From: an uncultured Clostridia bacterium
Lineage (GTDB): Bacteria; Bacillota; Clostridia; Oscillospirales; Oscillospiraceae
Length of the DNA: 57,641 nucleotides
Assembly (NCBI GenBank): GCA_946547105.1
Contig: CAMNOV010000004.1
Location: 1 to 57,641 of the forward strand
Reading direction: 5' to 3'
Shown: one piece after another, positions 43,117-51,268 of the stretch
Position numbering within the stretch: position 1 is the stretch's first letter
Layout: each line of letters opens with the position of its first letter
Notes under the pieces: model-generated
The model's input: the letters and a program-made list of their open reading frames with translations, nothing else
Told to the model about the DNA's origin: nothing
Databases searched by the model: none
Translations under genes and position numbers: made by a program

Positions 43117-44548
43117 AATTCTGCGTGGCGACGAAGGCATCAAAGTCTTCGGCATTGGTAAAGAATTCATGTCTGCCGGTCTCCGTATTGAGGGCATAGA
43201 AATAATAATTCGTAGACTCCGGATTCAGCGCAGCCTTGATGGAGGCAAGGCCCGGGTTGCAGATCGGCGTGGGAGGCAGGCCGGTATAGCGGCGGGTATT
43301 GTACGGGGAATCAAACTCCAGCATCTCGGCCGTCGGAGCTCCCTCATGCTCGGGGAACACGTAGAGAATGGATGCGTCGATGCCGAGCGTCATCCCCTCT
43401 CTCAGACGGTTGTTGATTACCGAAGAGATCAGGGCGCGGTCGTCATAATCCGTCTCCGGGTCCACTGCGGCCTCTTTTTCGATCAGCGAGGCGATGATGA
43501 CGATCTGCCTCATATTGAGGTTGCGGTCGCTGGCCTGCTTGAGCATGTCCGCCGTCAGCAGGTAATGGAAGGTCTCCAGGAATTTATTGATCGCGCTGGA
43601 CGCCTGCATGCCGATATAAAACTGGTAGGTATCCGGGAACAGGAAGCCCTCCAGCCTTGTCGGATCCCCGTTGGCCTGGCTGTTGAGGAAGGAATAATTG
43701 TACTTATAGTTGGCGGCGGCCTCCATCAGATCCTCATAGCTGCAGACCTCTTTTTCCTCCAGACGGCGGAAGATCTGCTCCATGGTAAAGCCTTCCGGGA
43801 AAGTGACGTCAATGGTCATGGCGGCGCCGGAGCCGGCCCGCATGTTCTGGACCAGCGCGCGATAGTCAAAGCTGGACTTCAGCTCATAGTTGCCCGGCGT
43901 GACTTTTCGGTCAGCATGAGAGATCTTGCAGAAAAACTCAAACAGCCACTTGTACTGAATGAGTCCGGCCTCCTTGAGCGCATCGGATACATAGGAAATA
44001 TCGGCGCTGCGCACGGTTTTCGTGCCGATAACATTGCCATCCTCGTCAAGCTCATCCACGGTTTTTGTCTCGAACACAGACGTGGGAAGATTGACGACGG
44101 CTGTAAAGGTCTCTTTGTTCAGAGCCAGCGCATCGCTGGCCGCCATCCAGGCCAGACACGCGAGGATGATACTGACGCAGACAATGAAAACAAAATACAT
44201 CAAGCCGCCGAGGCAACCGCTGCGGGATTCCCTGCTCTGCCGAACCGGGTGATAATCCCGCTCGGTCACCGGGTCCCCGGTGTAGTTATGCGCTTCTTCG
44301 CCGCTCTCGTCCAGAAACAGCTTGTCCACGGACTTCAGCGGTTTTTCTTTCGCTTTCTGAGCGGGCGCTTCGGTCTGCGCGTTTTCATTCGGATCCACAG
44401 GCTGATCGTTTGCAGCGGAAGGCGTCAGGTCGTCCGCATCCGGCGCTGTGATCCCCTCCCACAAGGCCTCCTCTGCTTGTTTCAGAGACGCCTCCCCGAT
44501 ATCCTGCTGTTCAAACAGCTGATTGATCTTGTCCAGTTCTTCAGCCAT
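43109..44548 (-). CDS. mltG: Endolytic murein transglycosylase MltG
   Basis: The 479-aa protein has a long acidic, low-complexity cytoplasmic N-terminus (1-110), one membrane helix (about 112-135) and a YceG domain. The catalytic Glu lies in SLIEKEAAVDPE near 355, with GIDASILYV, YNTRRYTGLPPTPICNPG and the final ALNTETGRHEFF. MltG cuts nascent glycan strands to set their length. GGAGG lies 7 nt before ATG 44548. The N-terminal extension is longer than in Gram-negative MltG. Confidence 0.93.
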   Translation of the reverse strand: MAEELDKINQLFEQQDIGEASLKQAEEALWEGITAPDADDLTPSAANDQPVDPNENAQTEAPAQKAKEKPLKSVDKLFLDESGEEAHNYTGDPVTERDYHPVRQSRESRSGCLGGLMYFVFIVCVSIILACLAWMAASDALALNKETFTAVVNLPTSVFETKTVDELDEDGNVIGTKTVRSADISYVSDALKEAGLIQYKWLFEFFCKISHADRKVTPGNYELKSSFDYRALVQNMRAGSGAAMTIDVTFPEGFTMEQIFRRLEEKEVCSYEDLMEAAANYKYNYSFLNSQANGDPTRLEGFLFPDTYQFYIGMQASSAINKFLETFHYLLTADMLKQASDRNLNMRQIVIIASLIEKEAAVDPETDYDDRALISSVINNRLREGMTLGIDASILYVFPEHEGAPTAEMLEFDSPYNTRRYTGLPPTPICNPGLASIKAALNPESTNYYFYALNTETGRHEFFTNAEDFDAFVATQNYG

Positions 44549-44702
44549 TTCTGACCTCCTTGGAAATCATGATTCACGCGATTTTTGCCTCAGGCATAGG
44601 ATGGCATGAACGGCGCGCAGCCTGCGGGCCATTCTCATTCACCGCCGTCCGCCGCGCGGGACGCCGTGAATCAAATCATCGCGCGCGGAGAAAGGAACTC
44701 TC

Positions 44703-44846
44703 ATGTTCTGCAATTCCTGCAATAACAGCTCCATTTGGCTCATCATCCTGATCATCATTCTCTTCGGCTGGGGCGGCAGCGGCTTTGGCTGCGGCTGCGG
44801 ATGTGACAACAACAACGGCTGCGGCTGTGGCTGCGGCTGCAACTGA
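44703..44846 (+). CDS. Tiny Cys/Gly-rich membrane peptide
   Basis: The 47-aa frame starts at ATG 44703, 6 nt after AAAGGA. It has a CxxC pair (Cys3/6), one very hydrophobic helix (11-21, Ile/Leu) and a tail of alternating Gly-Cys: Cys30/32/34, an Asp-Asn-Asn-Asn break, then Cys40/42/44/46. Nine of 47 residues are Cys. It is the only plus-strand gene between mltG and tmk and has its own strong terminator. I recognise no family. A metal-binding, redox or spore-surface role is possible. A CATA box at 44595-44598 with AC 17 nt upstream is faintly sigma-K-like. Confidence 0.7.
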   Translation: MFCNSCNNSSIWLIILIIILFGWGGSGFGCGCGCDNNNGCGCGCGCN

Positions 44847-44862
44847 GAGAAATCGGAACGCG

Positions 44863-44887
44863 GGGGCTTCTCAGGAAGCCCCTTTTT
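44863..44887 (+). terminator. Terminator of the Cys/Gly-rich peptide gene
   Basis: GGGGCTTC (44863-44870) pairs with GAAGCCCC (44875-44882), followed by TTTTTATTT. It overlaps the end of the convergent tmk gene. Confidence 0.85.
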
Positions 44888-45557
44888 ATTTGATCGTGCG
44901 GAGGATCAGCTCGTAGATCTCGCGATTCTTTTCGTCGATATCGCGCTCCTTGCCGTCCTTCAGAAAGGGGATCTTCGCCCAGCCGTAATAGTCTGCGGCA
45001 AGGCGCGCCGTTTTTAAACAGCGCTCCAGATACTGCACGTCTTTTTCGTGAATATCCGCATTGGTATGCGTCTTTTCCTGCCTGCGCTTCATGCGCGCCA
45101 GCGATAGATCGATATCCACGTCCAGATAAATCACCAGATCGGGGGCAGGCAGTCCCATCTTTCCGTATTCCAGGTCGGAAAGCCAGGCAAAATAGTCCGG
45201 CAGCTCGTCTTCCGGGAGCTTGGAGCCCTGATGCACCGCATTGGAGGTCGTATATCGGTCAGACAGGATAAGACCGCCCTGATGATAGATCTTGCCCCAG
45301 TCCTCCCGATAGGAAGCAAAGCGGTCGACTGCAAAAAAGGTCGATGCCGTGTATGCGTTCACGTCTTCCGGCCGGGTGCCGAACTGACCGCCGAGATACA
45401 TGCGGATCAAGGCACTGCTGTCCTTGTCATAGCGTGGAAAAACGATATGATGATAAGCGATACCATCCGCTTCCAGCTTGGCACAAAGCCGACGGTACTG
45501 TGCGGACTTTCCGCTGCCGTCAATTCCCTCCAGGACGATCAGTTTTCCCTTGTTCAT
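44886..45557 (-). CDS. tmk: Thymidylate kinase
   Basis: The 223-aa P-loop kinase makes dTDP from dTMP. Walker A is GIDGSGKS at 11-18. FFAVDRFASY and ILSDRYTTSN carry the DR(Y/F) substrate contacts, and an Arg-rich lid follows at MKRRQEK. It lies 1 nt after the preceding gene in a tight minus-strand operon (sirtuin gene, wecG/tagA-type gene, tmk), which is convergent with the Cys/Gly-rich peptide gene. Confidence 0.95.
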   Translation of the reverse strand: MNKGKLIVLEGIDGSGKSAQYRRLCAKLEADGIAYHHIVFPRYDKDSSALIRMYLGGQFGTRPEDVNAYTASTFFAVDRFASYREDWGKIYHQGGLILSDRYTTSNAVHQGSKLPEDELPDYFAWLSDLEYGKMGLPAPDLVIYLDVDIDLSLARMKRRQEKTHTNADIHEKDVQYLERCLKTARLAADYYGWAKIPFLKDGKERDIDEKNREIYELILRTIK

Positions 45558-45558
45558 G

Positions 45559-46287
45559 TTATTTCCTGCCTTTTTCTGTCATCGCCGCCCAAAGGATTTC
45601 GGGCAGACGGATCATTCGTTTGAATCGTTTTGGCTCCTGCAGCAGCCGATACAGCCACTCCAGTCCAATTTTCCGCCAATGCTGCGGCGCACGGCGAAGT
45701 CTGCCGGAGAACACGTCCAGCGCACCGCCGAGACCGATCATCAGCACGCCGGGCAGCTCGGCGCTGTATTGTTTCATCCAAAGCTCCTGCTTCGGACTGC
45801 CGAGGCAGACGAACAAAAGCTCTGCACCGCTTTGGCGGATCTCTTCCGGCAAAGCGGCTTCGTCCCGGGAAGCGAAATAGCCGTGCTGTGTCCCCGCGAT
45901 CCGGAGTCCGGGATAAGCGCGCTGCAGTTTTTCGCCCGCAAGCTGCGCGACGCCAGGAGAGGCGCCAAGCAGAAAGACGCTGCCGCCGCGTTCAGCCAGC
46001 TCTTTCAGCAGTCCGTACGCAAAATCGATGCCCGGCAGTCGGTGATAAAGCGGTCTGCCCAGGATCTTCGACGCCCAGACCAGACCAACGCCGTCCGGCA
46101 GGATCAGATCCGCGGATCGGAGCGCATCCCGGAGCTCAGGGTCCTTCCGTGCCGCCAGCACGATCTCGGGATTCGGCGTCACCGCATAGACTCCCCTGTC
46201 CGATCCGATCAGGCTGAGTGCTTTTGCCGTGATTTCATCCGGATCGCCGTCGTCAAAGAGGATCCCGAAGCATTCGGTTTTGGTCAT
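45559..46287 (-). CDS. WecG/TagA/CpsF-family glycosyltransferase
   Basis: The 242-aa GT26 enzyme has TPNPEIVLAARKDPELRDAL near 37, the catalytic-region Asp in LPDGVGLVWASK near 64, and FVCLGSPKQELWM near 165. Members add N-acetylmannosamine (or a related sugar) to lipid-linked GlcNAc for teichoic acid or polysaccharide linkage units. The acceptor here is unknown, and no other wall-polymer gene is in the window. Its start overlaps the sirtuin stop (ATGA). Confidence 0.9.
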   Translation of the reverse strand: MTKTECFGILFDDGDPDEITAKALSLIGSDRGVYAVTPNPEIVLAARKDPELRDALRSADLILPDGVGLVWASKILGRPLYHRLPGIDFAYGLLKELAERGGSVFLLGASPGVAQLAGEKLQRAYPGLRIAGTQHGYFASRDEAALPEEIRQSGAELLFVCLGSPKQELWMKQYSAELPGVLMIGLGGALDVFSGRLRRAPQHWRKIGLEWLYRLLQEPKRFKRMIRLPEILWAAMTEKGRK

Positions 46288-47000
46288 ACCTGGCTGAAGA
46301 CCTCTCCGATCTTTTCGTGGATGACCAAATCGGCAAAGCCGTCGTAAGGCGTTTCGCTCAGGTTGACCAGCGCAAGCTTGGTGCCTCGGTAATAGCGGAT
46401 CAGCCCGGCCGCGGGATAGACGTTCAGCGAAGTGCCGCCAACGATCAGCACGTCCGCGTGGCGAATATAATGCAGCGCGCTGCTCATGATGTCCTGATCC
46501 AGCGGCTCCTCATAGAGCACGATATCCGGGCGGATCACGCCGCCGCAGTCACAGCGCGGCACGCCCTCGCCATGGTTCATCCGCTCCGCGGGGTAGGGCT
46601 TGCGGCAGCGGCTGCAGTAGGCGCGCAGGATGCTGCCGTGCAGTTCAAGCACGTTTTTGCTGCCGGCTGCCTGGTGGAGACCGTCGATATTCTGGGTGAT
46701 CACGGCGCGGAGCTTGCCTTCCGCCTCTAACTCCGCCAGGCGCTTGTGCGCGCGGTTCGGCTGCACGTTTTCGATGACCAGCTTCTCCCGGTGGAAACGG
46801 TAGTATTCCTCGGGATTTCTTGCAAAAAAGCTGGCGCTCAGGATCGTTTCCGGGGGATATTTCCATTTCTGATTGTATAGGCCGTCCACACTGCGAAAAT
46901 CGGGGATCCCGCTCTCCGTGCTGACGCCTGCGCCGCCGAAAAAGACAATATTGTTGCTCTCCGCGATCCATTCTTTCAAGCGATCGATGCCGCTGTCCAT
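46284..47000 (-). CDS. NAD-dependent protein deacylase (sirtuin)
   Basis: The 238-aa Sir2 protein has the NAD loop [15 protein letters not shown] (23-37), TQNIDGLH (102-109), catalytic His121 and a zinc site of Cys129/132/150/152. The Tyr/Arg pair for acyl-group choice is not clear by eye, so deacetylase or other deacylase activity is open. GGGGGTG lies 7-8 nt before ATG 47000. It is first in the operon with the wecG/tagA-type gene and tmk, behind a good promoter. Confidence 0.93.
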   Translation of the reverse strand: MDSGIDRLKEWIAESNNIVFFGGAGVSTESGIPDFRSVDGLYNQKWKYPPETILSASFFARNPEEYYRFHREKLVIENVQPNRAHKRLAELEAEGKLRAVITQNIDGLHQAAGSKNVLELHGSILRAYCSRCRKPYPAERMNHGEGVPRCDCGGVIRPDIVLYEEPLDQDIMSSALHYIRHADVLIVGGTSLNVYPAAGLIRYYRGTKLALVNLSETPYDGFADLVIHEKIGEVFSQV

Positions 47001-47034
47001 ACAGTCACCCCCGAAGCACATAATCTGATATTTT

Positions 47035-47063
47035 ATTATACACCACACCGGGCCGCTTGACAA
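47035..47063 (-). promoter_or_regulatory. Sigma-A-type promoter of the sirtuin operon
   Basis: TTGTCA (47063-47058), 17-nt spacer, perfect TATAAT (47040-47035). The -35 and spacer lie inside a GC-rich palindrome. Confidence 0.75.
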
Positions 47064-47077
47064 GAAGCGGCCCGGTG
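47046..47077 (-). repeat. 13-bp palindrome over the sirtuin promoter
   Basis: CACCGGGCCGCTT (47046-47058) and its complement (47065-47077) flank a 6-nt loop. It could end the upstream gene, but no T-run follows, and it covers the -35 region. An operator is therefore an alternative. Confidence 0.5.
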
Positions 47078-47106
47078 CTGAACACATAAAGAATTTTGAA
47101 GGCGGC

Positions 47107-47727
47107 TCAGAGCTGCTCTTCCACCCAGGCGAGGATCTTCTCCGTCTTGGGGAGGAGCGCCTCCATGCGGATCTCGTTTTCACGGCGGACGATGAAGGAA
47201 TACGTGTCGTCGCTGCTGCCCCTGGCCAGATGCACCGCGAACAAACGCGCGCTGCGGATGCTGCTCAGGGCAAATTCCACCGCGCTGCCGAGATAAATGG
47301 CACTCTCCTTCGGCGCAAAAACAGACAGCTCCTCGATCAGGTCCACCAGATTGATCATCTGGCAAATCACTTCATCGCTGATCGCAGCGGCGGGTTCGCG
47401 GGCTGCTTCGATCTTCTGCGGATCGCCTTCCTTGATGGCGCGCTTCATGATATTGCGGCCCTTGACGTCCTCGTCGATGAGATAGACCATGTAAGAGCGA
47501 AGCTTGTCAAAATTGCGCAGAAGGTACTCCATTCGCTCCTCTCCGCTATGCTCCTTCGCCGCGATGCGCGCACCGCGCAGGGCCATCGCGCAGGCCTCCG
47601 CGCCGCAGAGGGCAGCCGCGCTGCCAATATCCAGTTTTCCGTCCGGATCAGCCAGGGCGCTCGTCAGTTCTTCCGGGTCTTTCTTGCGAAAGATCTCGAT
47701 GATGAATTTCTTTTTCTGTTCATCCAT
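47107..47727 (-). CDS. Cyclodeaminase/cyclohydrolase-like helical protein
   Basis: A 206-aa all-helical protein. The segment DIGSAAALCGAEACAMALRGARIA (about 33-56) resembles the PGGGSAAALAGALGAAL helix of formiminotetrahydrofolate cyclodeaminase and FchA. The rest also follows that fold (LIDEDVKGRNIMKRAIKEG, then a long pair of helices). The Gly-rich PGGG turn is lost (KLDIGS), so folate activity is doubtful. It lies 15 nt after prfC with a GGGAGG site, so it is co-transcribed with it. The function is unknown. Confidence 0.55.
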   Translation of the reverse strand: MDEQKKKFIIEIFRKKDPEELTSALADPDGKLDIGSAAALCGAEACAMALRGARIAAKEHSGEERMEYLLRNFDKLRSYMVYLIDEDVKGRNIMKRAIKEGDPQKIEAAREPAAAISDEVICQMINLVDLIEELSVFAPKESAIYLGSAVEFALSSIRSARLFAVHLARGSSDDTYSFIVRRENEIRMEALLPKTEKILAWVEEQL

Positions 47728-47742
47728 GGTGATGTGCCTCCC

Positions 47743-49335
47743 TTAATCGCGGTTGAATTCGCGCAGACTCAGGCCTTCGTTTTTCTGCAGCGCCCAGTTG
47801 ACGCACCAGCCGGAGGTAAACAGCAGCAGATTGTTGCCCTTGAAGTCCTGCACCCACTTGGTATCACTCGTCAGATTGAGCGACGGGATGTCGATGTTTT
47901 CGTTGTCTACCCAGCGCACCAGTTCATAGGGCATATTGCGGCGGCGGATATCGACGCCGTATTCGCTCTTGAGCCGGTATTCGAGCACCTCAAACTGCAG
48001 CACGCCGACAACGCCGACGATGACTTCCTCCACGCCGGTGTGCGGCTCGTGGAAGATCTGAATGGCTCCCTCCTGGGCGATCTGCATGATGCCCTTTTCA
48101 AACTGCTTGCGCTTCATCGTGTCGACGCGCTCGACAGCGGCAAAGTGCTCCGGCGCAAAGGTCGGGATCCCCTCGAAGCGGACGTTCATCCCTTTCTCGC
48201 AGATCGTATCTCCGATGGAGAAGATGCCCGGATCGAAGACGCCGATGATATCGCCGGCATAGGCTTCGTCGATGATCGCGCGGTCCGAGGCCATCAGCTG
48301 CTGTGGCTGCGCCAGGCGCAGGGTCTTGCCGCCCTGGACGTGCAGATATTCGCGGTCGCGCTCAAAACGCCCGGAGCAGATTCGCATGAAGGCGATGCGG
48401 TCGCGGTGCGCCTTGTTCATATTGGCCTGGATCTTGAAGACGAAGGCCGAGAAGCGCTCGTCAAAGGGATCGATGATATCATCCTCCGACACGCGCGGCA
48501 GCGGCGGCATGGTCATGTGGAGAAAATGCTCCAGGAATGGCTCGACGCCGAAGTTGTTGAGCGCGGAACCGAAGAACACGGGGCTGAGGCGGCCCTTGCG
48601 CACTTCCTCGATATCAAATTCATAACCCGCGCCGTCAAGCAGCTCGATATCGTCCGCAAGGCTCTTGCGCAGGCGTTCGCCGATCAGCTCGTCCAGCTTC
48701 TCCGTCTCGTCGAGCGTGCACTCGATCGCGCGGATCTTGCTTTGGCCGCGGTGAAATTCATTGAAGGCCAGGATCGCCTGCTTTTCGCGGTCATATACGC
48801 CCTTGAATTCCTGGCCGCAGCCGATGGGCCAGTTCATCGGATAGGTGCCGATGCCGAATTCATGCTCCAGCTCCTCCATCAGTTCATAGGGGCTGCGCGC
48901 CTCGCGGTCGAGCTTGTTGATAAAGGTGAAAATCGGGATATGCCGCATGGCACAGATCTTAAAGAGCTTTCTGGTCTGCGGCTCGATGCCCTTGGCCGCG
49001 TCAATCACCATGACGGCGCTGTCGGCGGCCATCAGCGTACGGTAGGTGTCCTCGGAAAAGTCCTGGTGGCCCGGGGTATCAAGGATATTGATGCAATAGC
49101 CCTCATACTCAAACTGCATCACCGAGGAGGTAATGGAAATGCCGCGCTGCTTTTCCAGCTCCATCCAGTCGGACACCGCGTGGCGGGCCGTGGCCTTGCC
49201 CTTGACGGAGCCGGCCAGCTGGATCGCTCCGCCGTACAGAAGAAGCTTCTCGGTCAGGGTCGTTTTACCGGCGTCCGGATGCGAGATGATGGCGAAGGTC
49301 CGGCGCCGTTCGATTTCTGTTTTTAATTCTGGCAT
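47743..49335 (-). CDS. prfC: Peptide chain release factor 3
   Basis: The 530-aa translational GTPase recycles RF1/RF2. The G1 motif is SHPDAGKTT (18-26), G3 DTPGHQDFSEDTY near 85, and G4 NKLDRE near 140. It has the RF3-specific C-terminal domain (KWVQDFKGNNLLLFTSGW) rather than the EF-G tail. AAGGAA lies about 11 nt before ATG 49335. It heads a two-gene string with the cyclodeaminase-like gene. Confidence 0.95.
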   Translation of the reverse strand: MPELKTEIERRRTFAIISHPDAGKTTLTEKLLLYGGAIQLAGSVKGKATARHAVSDWMELEKQRGISITSSVMQFEYEGYCINILDTPGHQDFSEDTYRTLMAADSAVMVIDAAKGIEPQTRKLFKICAMRHIPIFTFINKLDREARSPYELMEELEHEFGIGTYPMNWPIGCGQEFKGVYDREKQAILAFNEFHRGQSKIRAIECTLDETEKLDELIGERLRKSLADDIELLDGAGYEFDIEEVRKGRLSPVFFGSALNNFGVEPFLEHFLHMTMPPLPRVSEDDIIDPFDERFSAFVFKIQANMNKAHRDRIAFMRICSGRFERDREYLHVQGGKTLRLAQPQQLMASDRAIIDEAYAGDIIGVFDPGIFSIGDTICEKGMNVRFEGIPTFAPEHFAAVERVDTMKRKQFEKGIMQIAQEGAIQIFHEPHTGVEEVIVGVVGVLQFEVLEYRLKSEYGVDIRRRNMPYELVRWVDNENIDIPSLNLTSDTKWVQDFKGNNLLLFTSGWCVNWALQKNEGLSLREFNRD

Positions 49336-49520
49336 GTATCTTTCATTCCTTACTAATTATTTTAACACGTTGTGCAAAAAATCATACGGTTTACACCGGA
49401 AAGACACCCTTTCTCATCGATTTTCAATGTATGTTATCATAGATTCCGATCGGATGCAAGGAGAAAGCCTTGAACTTCACGAAAGCGGATGATAAAATCA
49501 AAGCGAAAGGGAGTGCTGTC

Positions 49521-51230
49521 ATGTCAAATATACAAAAAGACGCCTTGATCGCGGAAATCGCGGAGATCTGTGCACATTCCGCCCGAACGGCTGCATACAC
49601 GATTACCGCCGCTCCGGCTCCGTACCGCAGCCTGTTCAGTTCCTTTCAGCTCGGTAAAGAAGCGCTCCCCAACCGCTGCCTGATCGCCCCGAAGACCATG
49701 ATCGGCGCCGATTCGGTCCCGAACGAAATCGCGCGCCGCTTTTATCTGGAGCGTGCGGATGCGGGATTGCTGACCACCGGCCCTTTTTCGACCGGCAAAG
49801 ACAGCGACCCCCATCTGCTGCAGCGCTGGATTCCCTTGAACGAAGCCATGCACGCCAGGGGCGCCCGCATCCTGCTGCAGCTGACGCCTGACGGAACGGT
49901 CAGGCACGCGGTCCGTCTGGTCTGCGCCGGTGCGGCCGCCGGATTTGACGGCGTTTGCATCGACGGCCGCATTCTTGATGAAAATCTTTCCATTCTTGTG
50001 CGGGAGATCCGCGCCAGACTCAGTGCGGGCTTTCTGATCCTCTGCCGCGTTTCTCTTGCTACCGCCGTCGCGGAAAGCGGGCTCAGTCCGAAGAAAAACG
50101 GCGAATCCCGCGGGCTTGCCGAACAGCTGGAGCTGATGACCGAGCTGGCCCGGGCAGGCATCGACGGATTCGAGGTCGGCCTCGGCTGTGAGGAAACGCC
50201 CTGGCTCCTCTCCCCCGCCGCACAGCTCCCGGCAGGCTGTTTTGCAGAAGCAGCACGCGCACTGAAAGCGCATTTTCGCGTGCTGGGCATCCGGGCGGCC
50301 GTGATCGCCTCCGGCAGGCTGTCTGATCCGGGGATCGCTGAAACGCTGCTGCAAAACGGCGATTGCGATCTCATTTCGCTCGACGGTGCAGGCATCGACG
50401 ATCCGGCTTGGTGCCGGAAGGCAGCGAGCGGGCTTGCCGATGAGATCTGCCCGCAAGCACTGCCAGACTATTCCCTGCCGGAAACGTGGGAACGCATCGC
50501 CGTGATCGGTGCCGGGTGCCGCGGTCTGAACTATGCCGTTCAGGCGACGGACGCAGGACACAAAGTTGATCTTTTTGAACAAAAGCTTCTGCCCGGCGGA
50601 GATCTGGCGCTGTATCGTTCCAATGCTGCCTGGAATAAAATAGAACTGCTGCGGTATTTGCTCCGGGAACTGGAAAAAAGGCCGCAGATCCGCCGTCTGA
50701 CAGGGACAAGAGCAGACATGGAACTGCTTAGGAAAGGATCCTATGACCGCATCGTTTTCGCCTGCCGCCCGGAAAGCTTCGCAGCGCCGTCCGTCCCCGG
50801 CTGGGGCGAGATCCCATTTCTCACAGTGGAGAATGCGGGGGCAGTCTTCAGCGGTCGTTGGAAGAAGAAACGGATCGTTGTCCTCGGCGACGATGCGCTT
50901 TCCTGCGAGCTGGCCTGGACGCTGCAAAAGGAAGGCCACATCAGACGATGCGTACTGCTGACAGATAAGCCGGATCTGATGACGGGAGATGCGGCGGAAG
51001 ACCGCGCCTGGTTCAAGCACCATTTCACGCAGCAAGGCGGCCGGATCATGACCGGTCAGCAAATTTCACGCATCCGCTTCCATACGATCTATACGGAAGA
51101 TCCGATCAGCGGTACTGAAGACCATGTTCGCTGCGATCTGATCCTTCTGGCCCGGCGTGAGCCCGCCCCGCTGCGGCTGTATGAAGAGGCCGCGCGGGAG
51201 CACCTGGCGCCGCAAATCCAGATATTATAA
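49521..51230 (+). CDS. Degenerate old-yellow-enzyme/FadH-like flavoprotein
   Basis: The 569-aa protein follows the 2,4-dienoyl-CoA reductase layout: an OYE TIM barrel (about 38-310, LFSSFQLGKEALPNRCLIAPKT and a DLISLDGAGIDDPAW phosphate-site region) fused to an FAD/NAD(P) domain (GAGCRG at 330-335). The usual cluster segment with CxxC plus two further Cys is missing between DEIC and the FAD loop. The active-site LSHAGR motif reads LTPDGT (121-126), and the second nucleotide loop is weak (LGDDALSCEL). It is about 80-100 residues shorter than active relatives. AAAGGGAG sits 8 nt before ATG 49521. It probably binds flavin but has lost the normal reductase chemistry; the function is unknown. Confidence 0.75.
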   Translation: MSNIQKDALIAEIAEICAHSARTAAYTITAAPAPYRSLFSSFQLGKEALPNRCLIAPKTMIGADSVPNEIARRFYLERADAGLLTTGPFSTGKDSDPHLLQRWIPLNEAMHARGARILLQLTPDGTVRHAVRLVCAGAAAGFDGVCIDGRILDENLSILVREIRARLSAGFLILCRVSLATAVAESGLSPKKNGESRGLAEQLELMTELARAGIDGFEVGLGCEETPWLLSPAAQLPAGCFAEAARALKAHFRVLGIRAAVIASGRLSDPGIAETLLQNGDCDLISLDGAGIDDPAWCRKAASGLADEICPQALPDYSLPETWERIAVIGAGCRGLNYAVQATDAGHKVDLFEQKLLPGGDLALYRSNAAWNKIELLRYLLRELEKRPQIRRLTGTRADMELLRKGSYDRIVFACRPESFAAPSVPGWGEIPFLTVENAGAVFSGRWKKKRIVVLGDDALSCELAWTLQKEGHIRRCVLLTDKPDLMTGDAAEDRAWFKHHFTQQGGRIMTGQQISRIRFHTIYTEDPISGTEDHVRCDLILLARREPAPLRLYEEAAREHLAPQIQIL

Positions 51231-51233
51231 TGC

Positions 51234-51268
51234 AAGCAAAGAGGCTGCAAACAGCAGCCTCTTTGCTT
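51234..51268. terminator. Bidirectional terminator between flavoprotein gene and pcrA
   Basis: A perfect 15-bp stem (51234-51248 with 51254-51268) around 5 nt; the plus strand continues ATATTTTTT. Confidence 0.85.

Noticed and set aside
47230-49326. 698-codon open frame on the plus strand
   Set aside because: Antisense to prfC and the cyclodeaminase-like gene; a low-complexity mirror of their codon use.
49524-51062. 512-codon open frame on the minus strand
   Set aside because: Antisense to the OYE-like gene, whose sense frame has a ribosome-binding site and recognisable domains.
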